Positions 1 through 9,856 are shown, numbered from the stretch's first letter. The stretch: DNA of 64,000 nucleotides from Deltaproteobacteria bacterium (GCA_030272815.1 JAJSZT010000011.1:1-64000), one strand, 5' to 3'. Numbers and translations: made by a program. Notes: generated by a model not told the origin, from the letters alone.

Positions 1-51
1 ACTACCAGAAATAACAGCAAAAAAATGCTCTTTAGGTGTAGTCACTGAAAC

Positions 52-531
52 TTATCTTAGGCCGAAGATTGTCTGGTGATATTCTAAGTATTTTTGACAG
101 CTTTTTAATGAGCTGTGTATTTCTTCCAGTTGATATTTGACTTTCCGGCCCTTCTTCTTAATGCGGCAAGCAAGCCTGATGCTTTTAAGATCTTCCATGA
201 AATTATCTATTGTTCTTATACGCCTTTGCTCTCCTTGTTTTTGTGTATGCTGCAATCGTTAATAACTAACCAATAATGCACATTAAAATATGTGCTTCTA
301 TCTTTTGATCTGTCCAGTGGTATTGTGGGCGAACAGCAAGGTGATAAGGATTCTTTAAATTCTTAAAAACATATTCAACTTTTGATTGCCCCTTATATGC
401 GAGGATGATTTCTTCGTTGCTCCATTCATGGCGATTAGTTACCAATATTCTACGCCCTAATGCCTCTTCTTTTATCTTTTCAAAAGCCTTCTCATCAATG
501 GATGATAAGAGGTCAAATCTACGTTTGACCC
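52..531 (-). pseudogene. IS1634-family transposase remnant
   Basis: Decayed 3' part of a DDE transposase. On the minus strand, 531 to 266 reads through the characteristic stretch GRRILVTNRHEWSNEEI, then KVEYVFKNLKNP and HWTDQKIEAHILMCI, before a TAG stop at 266-268. The C-terminal tail (LKSIRLACRIKKKGRKVKYQ) continues in another frame down to 52. This motif order is typical of IS1634-type members of the IS4 superfamily. The stop, the frame change and the missing N-terminal half show it is not functional. I saw no terminal inverted repeats. Confidence 0.7.
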
Positions 532-705
532 ATGAGCAATCTATTTTCTCTTATAGGGGGTATGCACTTGAATCATGTCAATTGACAATAACCAATTGAA
601 TCGATGAACTTTTTGGGTCAAGAGTTAGGGACATCCATTGCATTATAGCTTTCACTTAAGAAAGCCGTTGAGCAGCATGTCGCCTATCCATCGACTTGCA
701 GCCGG

Positions 706-825
706 GTAGGTTGGGTTGAGGAACGAAACCCAACATCAATTGCACGAAATTGCAAAATGATTGAGAGAACAATATCGGTGCAACAACCATATTTTGTTGG
801 GTTTCGCAAGCTCAACCCAACCTAC
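706..825. repeat. Palindromic GTAGGTTGGGTT repeat pair
   Basis: The left arm at 706-735 (GTAGGTTGGGTTGAG...AAACCCAACA) and the right arm at 795-825 (TGTTGGGTTTCG...CAACCCAACCTAC) are inverted copies separated by about 60 bases. Each arm is itself partly self-complementary. A closely related hairpin occurs at 10046-10101. This type of repeat is seen in many bacterial genomes. It has no coding content. Confidence 0.8.
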
Positions 826-829
826 GAGC

Positions 830-880
830 TGAAGACTGAAGGTTGTCAGGGAGCTTCAGCCTTCAGCCTTCAGCCTATTT
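830..880. repeat. GGCTGAAGG short-word repeat next to leuA stop
   Basis: Imperfect tandem and inverted copies of a CTGAAGG/CCTTCAG word begin a few bases after the leuA stop codon. They can fold into a hairpin and could act as a transcript end. The same word forms the arms of the large palindrome at 48962-49483. Confidence 0.6.
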
Positions 881-881
881 T

Positions 882-2420
882 TTAGATAACTTCAGATGTT
901 TCTATGGGATTTGCTTTTAAGTATTCCAGCCGGTTAAGTCCATTAATATAAGCTTTGGCACTGGCTGTGATAATATCCGGATCGGTTCCCCTGCCAAGGG
1001 CAATAAGTCCGTTTTCTTTTAATCGTACAGTAACTTCGCCCTGTGCATCTGTACCTCCGCTAATTGCGCTAACGGAAAACCTTAATAGTTCGGATTTTGA
1101 ACCTGTAAGTTTTGCAATAACGTTATAGGCTGCATCAATAGGGCCGTTTCCAGATCCGGAGTCTTCTACAGATCTTTCATTTATTTTGAGTTTAACATTT
1201 GCAGTCGGCTTAACTGTTGTTCCGCTCGAAACATAAAGATATTCAAGGCTGAAAATCTCAGCGGTTCTGAGGATACCTTCAGTAATTATAACTTCCAGAT
1301 CTTCATCTAAAATATGCTTTTTCTTATCAGCAAGCTCCTTGAATTTTTTAAAAACAAGCTTTAACTCTTCATCACTAAGGTCATATCCCAACTCCTTTAA
1401 ATGTGAGCGAAGTGCATGTCTTCCTGAATGTTTTCCAAGTACAAGTTTACTCGTACTTAAACCTATGGTTTCAGGATTCATAATTTCATATGTCATGGGA
1501 TTCTTCAGCATGCCATCCTGATGGATACCAGCTTCATGGGCAAATGCATTGGCTCCTACGATTGCTTTATTAGGTTGAACCATAATTCCCGTTATCATGC
1601 TTACAAGCCGGCTTGTCGGGTAAATATATTCGGTTTTTATATTGGTATATACAGGAAGAAAATTGGGTCTTGTGTGCAGCGCCATTACCACTTCTTCAAG
1701 CGAAGTATTGCCTGCTCTTTCCCCTATTCCATTTATAGTTACTTCTGCTTGCCTGGCTCCGGCGTATATTGCCGCAAGAGTATTTGCAGTGGCAAGGCCA
1801 AGATCATTGTGGCAGTGCACGCTTAATATGGCTTTATGTATATTTGGCGTATGGGCCATGACATATTTTACAAGGTCCCCGAATTCTTGAGGAATGGCAT
1901 ATCCTACTGTATCTGGGAGGTTAAGAGTAGTAGCTCCTGCCTCAATTGCCGCCTCAAAAACCTGGCAGAGGAAGTCACGATCACTTCTTGAGCCATCTTC
2001 AGATGAAAATTCAATGCTGTCTGTAAAAGATTTTGCGTATTTGACAGCTTCAAAAGCGGTTTTTACTACTTTATCCCTGCTCATTTTCAGCTTATATTTC
2101 ATATGAATATCTGAAGTGGCTATAAACGTATGAATTCTGGGTTTTTTTGCATGACAAATTGCAGCCCATGCACGGTCAATATCATCTTTGTGTGTTCTTG
2201 CCAGTGCGGCAACTTCAATATTTTTTACAACACCTGCGACGTGAGCAACCGCCTCGAAATCTCCCTCAGATGCGGCAGGGAAGCCGGCTTCCAGCACATC
2301 AACGCCGAGTTTTTCCAACTGTGCAGCGAGCCGCATCTTTTCTCTGGTATTCATGCTTGCTCCCGGAGACTGCTCGCCATCTCTTAGCGTTGTATCAAAA
2401 ATTATTACTTTTTCATTCAT
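882..2420 (-). CDS. leuA: 2-isopropylmalate synthase
   Basis: 512 aa. First committed step of leucine synthesis: it condenses acetyl-CoA with 2-oxoisovalerate. The N-terminal DRE-TIM metallolyase domain opens with FDTTLRDGEQSPG and has the metal-binding HCHNDLGLA stretch. A C-terminal regulatory LeuA dimer domain follows, with NGPIDAAYN and SGGTDAQGEV, and length is normal for the long LeuA form. I chose the ATG at 2420; an upstream in-frame TTG at 2432 is also possible and neither has a strong ribosome site. Last gene of the ilvD-ilvB-ilvN-ilvC-cimA-leuA operon, 29 bases after cimA. The GGCTGAAGG repeat follows its stop directly. Confidence 0.95.
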   Translation of the reverse strand: MNEKVIIFDTTLRDGEQSPGASMNTREKMRLAAQLEKLGVDVLEAGFPAASEGDFEAVAHVAGVVKNIEVAALARTHKDDIDRAWAAICHAKKPRIHTFIATSDIHMKYKLKMSRDKVVKTAFEAVKYAKSFTDSIEFSSEDGSRSDRDFLCQVFEAAIEAGATTLNLPDTVGYAIPQEFGDLVKYVMAHTPNIHKAILSVHCHNDLGLATANTLAAIYAGARQAEVTINGIGERAGNTSLEEVVMALHTRPNFLPVYTNIKTEYIYPTSRLVSMITGIMVQPNKAIVGANAFAHEAGIHQDGMLKNPMTYEIMNPETIGLSTSKLVLGKHSGRHALRSHLKELGYDLSDEELKLVFKKFKELADKKKHILDEDLEVIITEGILRTAEIFSLEYLYVSSGTTVKPTANVKLKINERSVEDSGSGNGPIDAAYNVIAKLTGSKSELLRFSVSAISGGTDAQGEVTVRLKENGLIALGRGTDPDIITASAKAYINGLNRLEYLKANPIETSEVI

Positions 2421-2449
2421 AACTTTACTCAAGGTTCAACACTTAATTT

Positions 2450-4048
2450 TCACGTTCTTTCTTTTGAAAGTTTATACTGGAAACTGTCTGCAAGTGCCTG
2501 CCAGCTTGCCTCAATTATATCTTCTGAAACGCCGATTGTACTCCAGATAGAATATTCATCACGCGATTCTATTAAGACCCTTACCTTTGCGGCAGTCCCT
2601 TCCCATGCATCAATTACTCTAACCTTAAAATCTACAAGGTGCATGGAATCCAGGTCTGCTACATAGAATTTTTCAAGAGCTTTGCGCAGAGCGTTATCCA
2701 GAGCGCCTACCGGTCCATTTCCTTCTGCAGCGGTAATTTCTTCAGTGTCACCTACGGATATCTTTATCGTTGCATGAGCAGAACACGGGCGATCTTTTTC
2801 CTTTTCAATGTGGACTCTAAAGGATTTCAGTTCAAACAGTGGCTTAAACTGTTTTGTGAGTTTTTCCATCAGTATTTTAAATGAACCATCAGCCACTTCA
2901 AACTGGTATCCTTTTTCTTCCATACGCTTTATTTCTGAAACGATCTTGCGGCTGTCAAAACCGTTTGCTCCAAGCTCTATGCCGAGTTCTCTGGCTTTGT
3001 ATTCCACGTTGCTTTTACCGGCGAGATCAGATATCAGCACGCGGCGTTCGTTCCCTACTAATTCAGGATTCATGTGCTCGTAAGCTCTAGGCACTTTCAT
3101 TATGGCGCTCACATGAATACCACCTTTGTGTGCGAATGCACTTTTGCCGACAAAAGGCCTTGAATTAAGGGGGGTCATGTTTGCGGAGTCACTTACAAAC
3201 CTGGATATGCTTTTTAGTTTTGCTAAATTTTCTTTGGAAATACATTGACGATTCATTTTTATACTGAGAATAGGTATAATAGAAATAAGATCCGCATTTC
3301 CGCATCTTTCTCCATATCCATTTATAGTTCCTTGTACCATAACAGCTCCTTTGCGTATGGCTGCAATGGAATTAGCGACAGCAAGGCCACTGTCGTTGTG
3401 AGTATGGATTCCGATTTTAATCGGCGGAGAATTTGTTTTTTCCCTGTATTTATTGAGAGTATCATACACATCATTCATAATAGCTTCTATATCATGTGGT
3501 AGTGTTCCACCATTTGTGTCACAGGGAACAACTGTCTCCGCTCCCCCATCTATAGCTGCCATAAGAGTCTGTAATGCATATTTTCTATTTGCTAAATAGC
3601 CATCAAAAAAATGTTCGGCATCGTAAATAACTTCTCGATTGTTTTTTTTAAGGAACTCTACGCTATCTTTTATCATAGCAAGATTTTCCTGCAGGGTATT
3701 GTCCATGACCTGCTCAACATGAAGATCCCAGGTTTTGCCGAATATTGTTACAGCAGGGGTGCTGCTTTTAATAAGGGCTTTTAAATTTTGATCCTCATCA
3801 GCAGTAATTCCAGGCCTGCGAGTCGAGCCAAATGCCGTAAGCCGGGCGTTTTGAAATTTAATATTTTTTGCAAGCTCAAAAAAGCGCTCGTCCCTGGGAT
3901 TGGAACCTGGCCAGCCGCCCTCTATATAATGAATCCCAAGGGCATCAAGCTTCTGTGCAATCTTTATCATTTCTTCGGCACTGAAATTGATGTTTTCTCC
4001 CTGAGCCCCGTCCCTCAAGGTGGTGTCATATAACAGAATTGGTTCCAT
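2450..4048 (-). CDS. cimA: (R)-citramalate synthase
   Basis: 532 aa. Condenses acetyl-CoA with pyruvate to citramalate, giving 2-oxobutyrate for isoleucine synthesis without threonine deaminase. The N-terminus LLYDTTLRDGAQGENI and the IHYIEGGWPGSNPRDE motif separate CimA from LeuA. The metal-binding HTHNDSGLAVAN stretch and a C-terminal LeuA-type dimer domain with EGNGPVGALDNALRKAL follow. The start at 4048 is preceded by GGGAGAAC at a good distance; the frame runs 10 codons further upstream but without a ribosome site. With ilvBN, ilvC, ilvD and leuA it makes the operon a near-complete Ile/Val/Leu pathway. ilvE and leuBCD are not in the window. Confidence 0.93.
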   Translation of the reverse strand: MEPILLYDTTLRDGAQGENINFSAEEMIKIAQKLDALGIHYIEGGWPGSNPRDERFFELAKNIKFQNARLTAFGSTRRPGITADEDQNLKALIKSSTPAVTIFGKTWDLHVEQVMDNTLQENLAMIKDSVEFLKKNNREVIYDAEHFFDGYLANRKYALQTLMAAIDGGAETVVPCDTNGGTLPHDIEAIMNDVYDTLNKYREKTNSPPIKIGIHTHNDSGLAVANSIAAIRKGAVMVQGTINGYGERCGNADLISIIPILSIKMNRQCISKENLAKLKSISRFVSDSANMTPLNSRPFVGKSAFAHKGGIHVSAIMKVPRAYEHMNPELVGNERRVLISDLAGKSNVEYKARELGIELGANGFDSRKIVSEIKRMEEKGYQFEVADGSFKILMEKLTKQFKPLFELKSFRVHIEKEKDRPCSAHATIKISVGDTEEITAAEGNGPVGALDNALRKALEKFYVADLDSMHLVDFKVRVIDAWEGTAAKVRVLIESRDEYSIWSTIGVSEDIIEASWQALADSFQYKLSKERT

Positions 4049-4089
4049 TTTGTTGTTCTCCCAAGAATAAAAATACAATATCTATTTTT

Positions 4090-4233
4090 GTAAGCGTTCA
4101 CGGAACATTGAAATTAGAAATTAGAAATTTGGCCTTCATGCTTTTGTACTGTTCTTCCCAATTTCCAATTTCTATTTTAATCTCTCCCTAATTTCTACTT
4201 TCCAATTTCAAGTTTCAAGCCGTGAACGGCTAC
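4090..4233. repeat. GTAGCCGTTCACGG palindromic element, long copy
   Basis: Ends are GTAAGCGTTCACGG and CCGTGAACGGCTAC, inverted copies of each other. The interior is made of GAAATTAGAAATT-type words and a unique centre (CCTTCATGCTTTTGTACTG). A second, inverted copy lies at 50904-51010 and lacks about 37 internal bases. An 18-base scar with only the two fused ends is at 29681-29698. It sits in the cimA-ilvC spacer. Confidence 0.85.
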
Positions 4234-5286
4234 CTATTTTTCCCGATTTTCAGGTCTCAATGCTCTAACCGCGGCACCAGCTTTCCACATTTCTGATTTT
4301 TTTATAACATCAAGTTCTTTTCTCAGTTTCACAAGATAATCAGGTGCACTGTTGGCCTCAAGAACTCGTTGTGTCTCTTTACCTGTTTTAACCCGGTCAT
4401 AAAGTTCTTCAAAAACAGGAGCTACTGCATCCCGGAATTTTGGAGCCCAGTCAAGAGCCCCTCTCTGAGCGGTTGTGCTGCAGTTTGCAAACATCCAGTC
4501 CATGCCGTTTTCTCCAACAAGACGTATAAGACTTTGAGTCAGTTCTTCGACTGTTTCATTAAAAGCCTCGCTCGGAGAATGACCATTTTTCCTGAGAATA
4601 TTGTATTGCGCCTCCATAGTGCCGGCAAGGCATCCCATAAGGACTCCGCGTTCTCCAGTAAGATCACTATAAACTTCCTGTTCAAAGGTTGTGGGGAAGA
4701 GATAGCCGGAACCTATTGCTATTCCTAAAGCAAGAGTTCTTTCCTTTGCTCTGCCGGTATAGTCCTGGTGTATTGCATAACTGGAGTTTATACCGCTTCC
4801 GTCCAGAAAATTTCTTCGGACATTTGTCCCTGATCCTTTTGGAGCAACCATAATAACATCTACATTCTCCGGGGGTATAACACCTGTCTGATCTTTATAA
4901 ACAATAGAAAATCCATGCGAGAAATAAAGAGCATCTCCTTCATTAAGGCATGCCTTTACCATTGGCCATGTAGCAACCTGTCCTGCATCTGAAAGCAGTT
5001 CCTTAATAATAGTTCCCTTTTTTGCTGCTTCCTCAATGGACAACAGAGTTTTACCTGGGACAAAACCGTCTGCAACAGCTTTATTCCAGTATTCATCTCC
5101 TTCAAGCTGTCCTATTATTACATTAAAACCGTTATCTTTGAGGTTTAAGGCCTGTGCGGGGCCTTGAACCCCATATCCAAGGACAACAATTATTTCATCT
5201 TTTAGAACTTCTCTTGCTTTATCCAGAGAAAATTCGTCTGATGTTATTACTTCTTCTACAACTCCACCAAAGTCAATTTTTGCCAT
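4234..5286 (-). CDS. ilvC: Ketol-acid reductoisomerase
   Basis: 350 aa. NADPH- and Mg-dependent isomeroreduction of acetolactate or acetohydroxybutyrate in valine and isoleucine synthesis. The N-terminal Rossmann motif is VVLGYGVQGPAQALNL; VDVIMVAPKGSGTNVRR follows. The C-terminal knotted helical domain shows the metal-binding acidic stretch SDLTGERGVLMG and EAQYNILRKNGHSP. A clear AAAGGAGAATAAG ribosome site precedes the ATG. It lies between ilvN and cimA, but both flanking spacers (about 160-185 bases) are filled by palindromic repeats, so transcript processing or partial termination there is possible. Confidence 0.95.
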   Translation of the reverse strand: MAKIDFGGVVEEVITSDEFSLDKAREVLKDEIIVVLGYGVQGPAQALNLKDNGFNVIIGQLEGDEYWNKAVADGFVPGKTLLSIEEAAKKGTIIKELLSDAGQVATWPMVKACLNEGDALYFSHGFSIVYKDQTGVIPPENVDVIMVAPKGSGTNVRRNFLDGSGINSSYAIHQDYTGRAKERTLALGIAIGSGYLFPTTFEQEVYSDLTGERGVLMGCLAGTMEAQYNILRKNGHSPSEAFNETVEELTQSLIRLVGENGMDWMFANCSTTAQRGALDWAPKFRDAVAPVFEELYDRVKTGKETQRVLEANSAPDYLVKLRKELDVIKKSEMWKAGAAVRALRPENREK

Positions 5287-5307
5287 CTTATTCTCCTTTA
5301 TTTATAA

Positions 5308-5441
5308 GTAACCGTTTACAGTTCACAGTTGTCGGTTTACGGTTGTCGGTTTACAGTTCACATATGCATTCCCACGCTGGAGCATGGGAACGAGAAAGCA
5401 TTTTAACCGTTAACTGTGAACTGTAAACCGTAAACTGTTAC
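5308..5441. repeat. GTAACCGTTTAC palindrome with nested hairpin
   Basis: The left part (GTAACCGTTTACAGTTCACA) and right part (AACTGTGAACTGTAAACCG...GTTAC) are inverted copies built from a CTGTAAAC/CTGTGAAC word. Near the middle sits an unrelated hairpin, CATTCCCACGCTGG...CATGGGAACGAG, a motif common in many bacteria. It fills the ilvN-ilvC spacer. Confidence 0.8.
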
Positions 5442-5446
5442 ATCCA

Positions 5447-5941
5447 TCATACAATTTTTGGCTCACGGGATAGAGCAATAATCCCTGTTTTAGCGATTTC
5501 CTTGATTCCTAAAGGTTTCAGGAGGCTCAATATGGCAGACAGTTTGTCTTCATCTCCCGTTATTTCAATAGTGTAATGTTCCAGTCCGACATCTATTATT
5601 TTAGCTCTGAAGATATCGACTATCCTGAGAATTTCAGCTCGGTGTTCAGGCTTGGCGTTAACCTTAATAAGAGCCATTTCTCTTTGAACAAATTCCGTGC
5701 CTGTGAGTTCGATTACCTTCATTACATTTATGAGCTTGTGAAGCTGTTTGATAATTTGTTCTATTATCTGCTTGCTTGCCCTTGTGACAATGGTAACCCT
5801 TGATACATGAGGTTCTGTGGTTTCGGCAACGCACAGGCTGTCGATATTATAGCCCCTTCCACCGAATAATCCTGAAATTCTGGAAAGTACACCGGGCTGG
5901 TTCTCGACCAAAATCGAAAGTACATGTTTTTCTTCTATCAT
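5447..5941 (-). CDS. ilvN: Acetolactate synthase small (regulatory) subunit
   Basis: 164 aa. Regulatory partner of the catalytic IlvB subunit, conferring activation and valine feedback. The N-terminal ACT domain shows HVLSILVENQPGVLSRISGL and GRGYNIDSLCVAETTEP; the C-terminal half (about 80-160) is the second ACT-like domain with the MALIKVNA and RAEILRIVDIFRAKIIDV pattern of IlvH/IlvN proteins. Length is typical of the long IlvH-like form. It follows ilvB after a 42-base gap on the same strand. Confidence 0.95.
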   Translation of the reverse strand: MIEEKHVLSILVENQPGVLSRISGLFGGRGYNIDSLCVAETTEPHVSRVTIVTRASKQIIEQIIKQLHKLINVMKVIELTGTEFVQREMALIKVNAKPEHRAEILRIVDIFRAKIIDVGLEHYTIEITGDEDKLSAILSLLKPLGIKEIAKTGIIALSREPKIV

Positions 5942-5983
5942 GATTAATATCCTTTTTATGTCATGTATCTCTTATTATTAAAC

Positions 5984-7669
5984 CTAAACCAGCAGCATCT
6001 CCGTTAAAGGCGCACCTGCAGGAACCATGGGATAAACGCATTCTTCCTGTTCTACAACAAAATCCATGATTACTGCTTTAGGAGTGGAAAGACCTTTTTT
6101 GAGCACTTTTTCAACTTCTTCCGGTTTTGTAGCTCTTAATCCTACTGCTCCATAAGCCTCAGCCAGTTTAACAAAGTCCGGAGCGTGTTCCATACCTGTT
6201 TGTGAATAACGCTTTTCGTAAAAAAGCTCCTGCCATTGCCTGACCATGCCAAGATAACTATTGTTCAAGATTACAACCTTAACCGGAAGACCGCATTGGG
6301 CAGCAGTTGCCATTTCCTGGATATTCATCTGAATACTGCCATCTCCTGCAATATCCACTACAAGTTTTTTGGGGCAGGCCAATTGAGCTCCTATTGCTGC
6401 TGGAAGTCCAAAACCCATTACACCCAAACCACCAGAAGTAATAAAATGATTGGGTTTGTCAAAATGATAATACTGGGCGGCCCACATCTGATTCTGACCT
6501 ACTTCAGTAGTTATTATAGCTTTTCCCTTGGTTAGTTCGTAAAGCTTTTCCACAACATATTGAGGCTTGATAACTTTTTCCTGAGCATATGCCAGGGGTT
6601 TTGTATTTTTCCACTTCTCAATTTCTTCAAGCCACTTTTTTCTCTTTTCGTTTAAATCACCCAGATCTTCCTTGTCTAAAAGTTTATTAAGTTGTCCAAG
6701 TGTTGTTTTACAGTCTCCGACAATGGGAATGGTAACAGGAACATTTTTTTGTATCGATGTTGGATCAATATCTATGTGTATTATTTTTGCTTGTGAAGCA
6801 AATTCATCGGTTTTTCCTGTAACACGATCATCAAAACGAACACCAACAGCTATCATCAGGTCACAAGCTCCCGTTGACATGTTTGCCCTGTACGTGCCAT
6901 GCATGCCAATCATTCCAAGCCACAGAGGATCTGTACCAGGGAATGCCCCCAATCCCATTAAGGAAGCTGTCAAAGGAGTTTTGGTTTTTTGTGCTAACTC
7001 TGTAAGCTCTTTTGAAGCTTTTGAAAGAACAACTCCGCCTCCGGCAAAAATAACCGGCCTTTTGGCATCATTTATAAGACTTGCCGCTTTGCTAACTTGC
7101 CTGATATTTGGCTTATACGTAGGATTGTAAGACTTTAAATGAATCTTTTTTGGCGGCTTATAATTAATTTTAGTTGCTGCGACATTCTTGGGAATATCTA
7201 TCAGAACAGGTCCCGGACGTCCTGACTGGGCAATATAAAAAGCTTCTTTTACAATCCTTGCCAGATCTTTAGTATCTTTAACAAGGTAATTGTGTTTTGT
7301 GCAAGGTCTTGTTATCCCAACAATATCCACTTCCTGAAAAGCATCGTTTCCAATAAGCTGAGTGGGAACCTGGCCGGTAAATATAACAATTGGAATTGAA
7401 TCCATATAGGCGGACGCTATTCCAGTAACTGTATTGGTTGCTCCGGGACCGGAAGTAACAAGAACGACGCCCACCCCGCCGCTGGCTCTTGCATAACCGT
7501 CAGCAGCATGTACGGCCCCTTGTTCATGGCGCACAAGGACATGATGTATATCGGTCTTAGCAAGTTCGTCATAGATATCTATGACAGCGCCACCCGGAAA
7601 TCCAAAAATAGTTTTTACACCTTCTTCCTTTAGTACTTCCATAAGGATTTGTGCACCTGTAAGTTTCAT
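5984..7669 (-). CDS. ilvB: Acetolactate synthase large (catalytic) subunit
   Basis: 561 aa. Thiamine-diphosphate enzyme joining pyruvate with pyruvate or 2-oxobutyrate. The N-terminal ThDP domain has [15 protein letters not shown] and the [14 protein letters not shown] catalytic-Glu motif. A central FAD/NAD-like domain follows, then the C-terminal ThDP-binding [15 protein letters not shown]...[12 protein letters not shown]. The start at 7669 follows AAAGGAAATTTTATC; six codons further upstream are open but have no ribosome site. Between ilvD and ilvN. It depends on the cofactor whose synthesis genes lie just upstream at 10-14 kb. Confidence 0.95.
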   Translation of the reverse strand: MKLTGAQILMEVLKEEGVKTIFGFPGGAVIDIYDELAKTDIHHVLVRHEQGAVHAADGYARASGGVGVVLVTSGPGATNTVTGIASAYMDSIPIVIFTGQVPTQLIGNDAFQEVDIVGITRPCTKHNYLVKDTKDLARIVKEAFYIAQSGRPGPVLIDIPKNVAATKINYKPPKKIHLKSYNPTYKPNIRQVSKAASLINDAKRPVIFAGGGVVLSKASKELTELAQKTKTPLTASLMGLGAFPGTDPLWLGMIGMHGTYRANMSTGACDLMIAVGVRFDDRVTGKTDEFASQAKIIHIDIDPTSIQKNVPVTIPIVGDCKTTLGQLNKLLDKEDLGDLNEKRKKWLEEIEKWKNTKPLAYAQEKVIKPQYVVEKLYELTKGKAIITTEVGQNQMWAAQYYHFDKPNHFITSGGLGVMGFGLPAAIGAQLACPKKLVVDIAGDGSIQMNIQEMATAAQCGLPVKVVILNNSYLGMVRQWQELFYEKRYSQTGMEHAPDFVKLAEAYGAVGLRATKPEEVEKVLKKGLSTPKAVIMDFVVEQEECVYPMVPAGAPLTEMLLV

Positions 7670-7722
7670 GATAAAATTTCCTTTCAATTTGCGGGTTACG
7701 GGTTACTCGTATTAGTAAATAA

Positions 7723-9393
7723 CTATTTAAAAATTGCTCCATCGCTGGCAGATGAAACCATGCGCGCGTATCTGGCCATATAGCCATGGGTTATCTTTGG
7801 CCCTGGGGGAGACCACTTTGATAATCTATTTTGTATCTCTTCTTCAGATACTTTGAGCGTTATGTTTTTTTCGGGAATATCTATAGAAATCATATCCCCT
7901 TCCTGAATAATTGCAATAGGCCCGCCCTGCATAGCTTCAGGAGAAATATGTCCTATTGCAGCACCCCTTGTTCCCCCAGAAAAACGGCCGTCTGTAAGAA
8001 GTGCGACATGAGCGTCCAGTTTCATACCTGCAATTGCCGAAGTCGGAGTCAACATTTCGCGCATACCAGGACCGCCCATTGGTCCCTCATAGCGGATTAC
8101 AATAACATCTCCTTTTTTTATTTTGTTCTCCATTATTGCTTTACCGGCATCTTCTTCTGAATCAAATACTCTGGCAGGGCCTTCATGGCATAACATTTCG
8201 TCAAGAACCGCTGATTGTTTTACAACACATCCATCGGGGGCAAGGTTGCCGAACATCACAGCAAGTCCGCCCTGGGAGTGATAGGGATTGTTGACTGAAC
8301 GAATTACATTATTATCCAGTATCATTTTATCTATGGTGTTTTCGCCAACTGTTTTGCCTGTTACTGTAATACATTCATCATTAATAAGCCCGGCTCCGGA
8401 TAATTCCTTTATAACTGCACTTATTCCACCGGCACGGTTTAAGTCTTCCAGGTGATCTTTTCCGCCAGGACTTAACGAACAGAGATGTGGTGTAATTTTG
8501 CTTATTTCATTAATTAGGTTGAGATCTATATCTACTCCAGCTTCTTTTGCTAAAGCTGTAAGATGCAGTACGGTATTTGTGGAGCAGCCCAATGCCATAT
8601 CAACGGTGAGAGCGTTTTTAAAGGCTTTTTTTGTCATGATTTTTTTGGGTGTAATATTTTTTTCAAGAAGGCTTATGATCTGCATCCCGGCTTCCTTGGC
8701 AAGACGGATTCGAGCGGCCATAACCGCGGGTATTGTTCCATTGCCTGGCAGACCCATTCCTATAGCTTCTGTCAGGCAGTTCATAGAGTTGGCAGTAAAC
8801 ATACCGGCACAGGATCCGCAAGTAGGGCAGGCGGCATCCTCAATTGCAGACAGCTCTTTTTCAGTCATTTTTCCAGAAAGCACCGCACCAACAGCTTCAA
8901 AGACAGTGATAAGATCTATTTTTTCAGAGCCGGCTTTTTCAGGATGCTCTCCAGCAAGCATCGGACCTCCGCTTATTACAATGGTGGGGATGTCCAGACG
9001 TGCGGCAGCCATAAGCATCCCTGGAACAATTTTGTCACAGTTTGTAACCATTATCATTGCATCAAATGCATGAGCAACAGCCATAACCTCTATGGAGTCG
9101 GCAATCAGTTCTCTGCTGCCGAGGGAATATTTCATGCCTGTATGATTCATGGCAATGCCGTCGCAAACACCAATAGTCCCGAATTCAATCGGAGTACCGC
9201 CTGCCATGTAAACTCCAGCCTTCACAGCTTCAGCAATTTTATCAAGATTTACATGGCCGGGGATGATACTGTTTGCTGAGTTGGCAATACCTATGAGAGG
9301 TCTTTTAATCTCAGAATCCGTATAACCCATTGCCTTAAAGAGACTGCGGTGTGGGGCTCTTTCAATACCTTTTTTTGCATTATCACTTTTCAT
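7723..9393 (-). CDS. ilvD: Dihydroxy-acid dehydratase
   Basis: 556 aa. Fe-S enzyme dehydrating dihydroxyisovalerate and dihydroxymethylvalerate to the 2-oxo acids. Signatures: [14 protein letters not shown] with the cluster Cys, the second cluster motif [19 protein letters not shown], and the C-terminal [17 protein letters not shown]. First structural gene of the operon, 88 bases after the leader-peptide stop. A GGAG ribosome site lies 7 bases before the ATG, directly after the attenuator terminator, so its expression should depend on read-through of that terminator. Confidence 0.96.
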   Translation of the reverse strand: MKSDNAKKGIERAPHRSLFKAMGYTDSEIKRPLIGIANSANSIIPGHVNLDKIAEAVKAGVYMAGGTPIEFGTIGVCDGIAMNHTGMKYSLGSRELIADSIEVMAVAHAFDAMIMVTNCDKIVPGMLMAAARLDIPTIVISGGPMLAGEHPEKAGSEKIDLITVFEAVGAVLSGKMTEKELSAIEDAACPTCGSCAGMFTANSMNCLTEAIGMGLPGNGTIPAVMAARIRLAKEAGMQIISLLEKNITPKKIMTKKAFKNALTVDMALGCSTNTVLHLTALAKEAGVDIDLNLINEISKITPHLCSLSPGGKDHLEDLNRAGGISAVIKELSGAGLINDECITVTGKTVGENTIDKMILDNNVIRSVNNPYHSQGGLAVMFGNLAPDGCVVKQSAVLDEMLCHEGPARVFDSEEDAGKAIMENKIKKGDVIVIRYEGPMGGPGMREMLTPTSAIAGMKLDAHVALLTDGRFSGGTRGAAIGHISPEAMQGGPIAIIQEGDMISIDIPEKNITLKVSEEEIQNRLSKWSPPGPKITHGYMARYARMVSSASDGAIFK

Positions 9394-9407
9394 TTGAGAA
9401 TCTCCAT

Positions 9408-9488
9408 AATAAAAAATCCGTTATTAGCTTTTTGGGCTGATAACGGATTTTTTAGGATTGGTTAATTTAATTAAGCAGTTATCAGCCC
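9408..9488 (-). promoter_or_regulatory. ilv operon transcription attenuator
   Basis: Read on the minus strand. Segment 2, GGGCTGATAAC (plus 9478-9488), overlaps the stop codon of the leader peptide. Segment 3, GTTATCAGCCC (plus 9434-9444), is its perfect 11-base complement. Segment 3 also overlaps the 5' arm of a terminator hairpin, AATCCGTTAT...ATAACGGATT (plus 9415-9449), followed by a U run. A ribosome stalled on Ile/Leu/Val codons would leave segment 2 free to pair with segment 3 and block the terminator. A ribosome reaching the stop would mask segment 2. This is the classic translation-coupled attenuation layout. Confidence 0.88.
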
Positions 9489-9571
9489 ATTTTCTCGTGG
9501 CAGGATAATACACCTACAACGAGGATAATAATTAGACCAATAACGATTAGTTCGGTTGCTTTTTTTGTCAT
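9482..9571 (-). CDS. ilv leader peptide
   Basis: 29-codon reading frame ending in TGA within attenuator segment 2. Residues 8-22 are almost entirely Ile, Leu and Val: LIVIGLIIILVVGVL, with seven codons for Val or Leu and five for Ile. That composition is what a control peptide for a branched-chain amino acid operon needs. It also looks superficially like a tiny membrane or lipoprotein peptide (LSC), but its position 88 bases before ilvD and its link to the attenuator favour a control function. No strong ribosome site is visible. Confidence 0.85.
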   Translation of the reverse strand: MTKKATELIVIGLIIILVVGVLSCHEKMG

Positions 9572-9594
9572 GTTAACTACCTGAATTTAATTTA

Positions 9595-9756
9595 ACCTAA
9601 GTTGAGCGATTTTTTGCGAAGAAATGTGCCAAGATTTTGATGCAACAAGGTTTGCGAAAAAGCATAGGCATACCAATGTGTATGTCGAGACTTTTCGCAA
9701 GTCCTTGATGCGCAAAAGATTGGTGCAGGTCGAGTAAAAAATCGTTCAATTTAGGT
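9595..9756. repeat. 161-bp TTGAGCG element, copy 1
   Basis: Ends are ACCTAAGTTGAGCGATTTTT and AAATCGTTCAATTTAGGT, inverted copies, flanked by TTA on both sides, consistent with a 3-bp target duplication. The interior is largely self-complementary (GTTTGCGAAAAAGCATAGGC with AGACTTTTCGCAAG). Other copies are at 29387-29547, 30789-30949 and a deleted one at 32284-32374. It lies just upstream of the ilv leader. Confidence 0.85.
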
Positions 9757-9856
9757 TTAAAGTTGACACGTAACAATCTGAATTAAGAATGTCAAGCATT
9801 TTGTAACTATTTAAAAAAGCTATTTTTTGAAATATATATAGTATATGTTTTATATT

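Noticed and set aside
405-599. 64-aa plus-strand open frame
   Set aside because: Antisense to the transposase remnant and without support.
8563-9279. 238-aa open frame opposite ilvD
   Set aside because: Fully antisense to a well-supported gene, no family motifs, no ribosome site; a shadow of codon bias.
9482-9571. Leader frame as a small lipoprotein
   Set aside because: LSC resembles a lipobox, but the attenuator pairing and position before ilvD explain it better.
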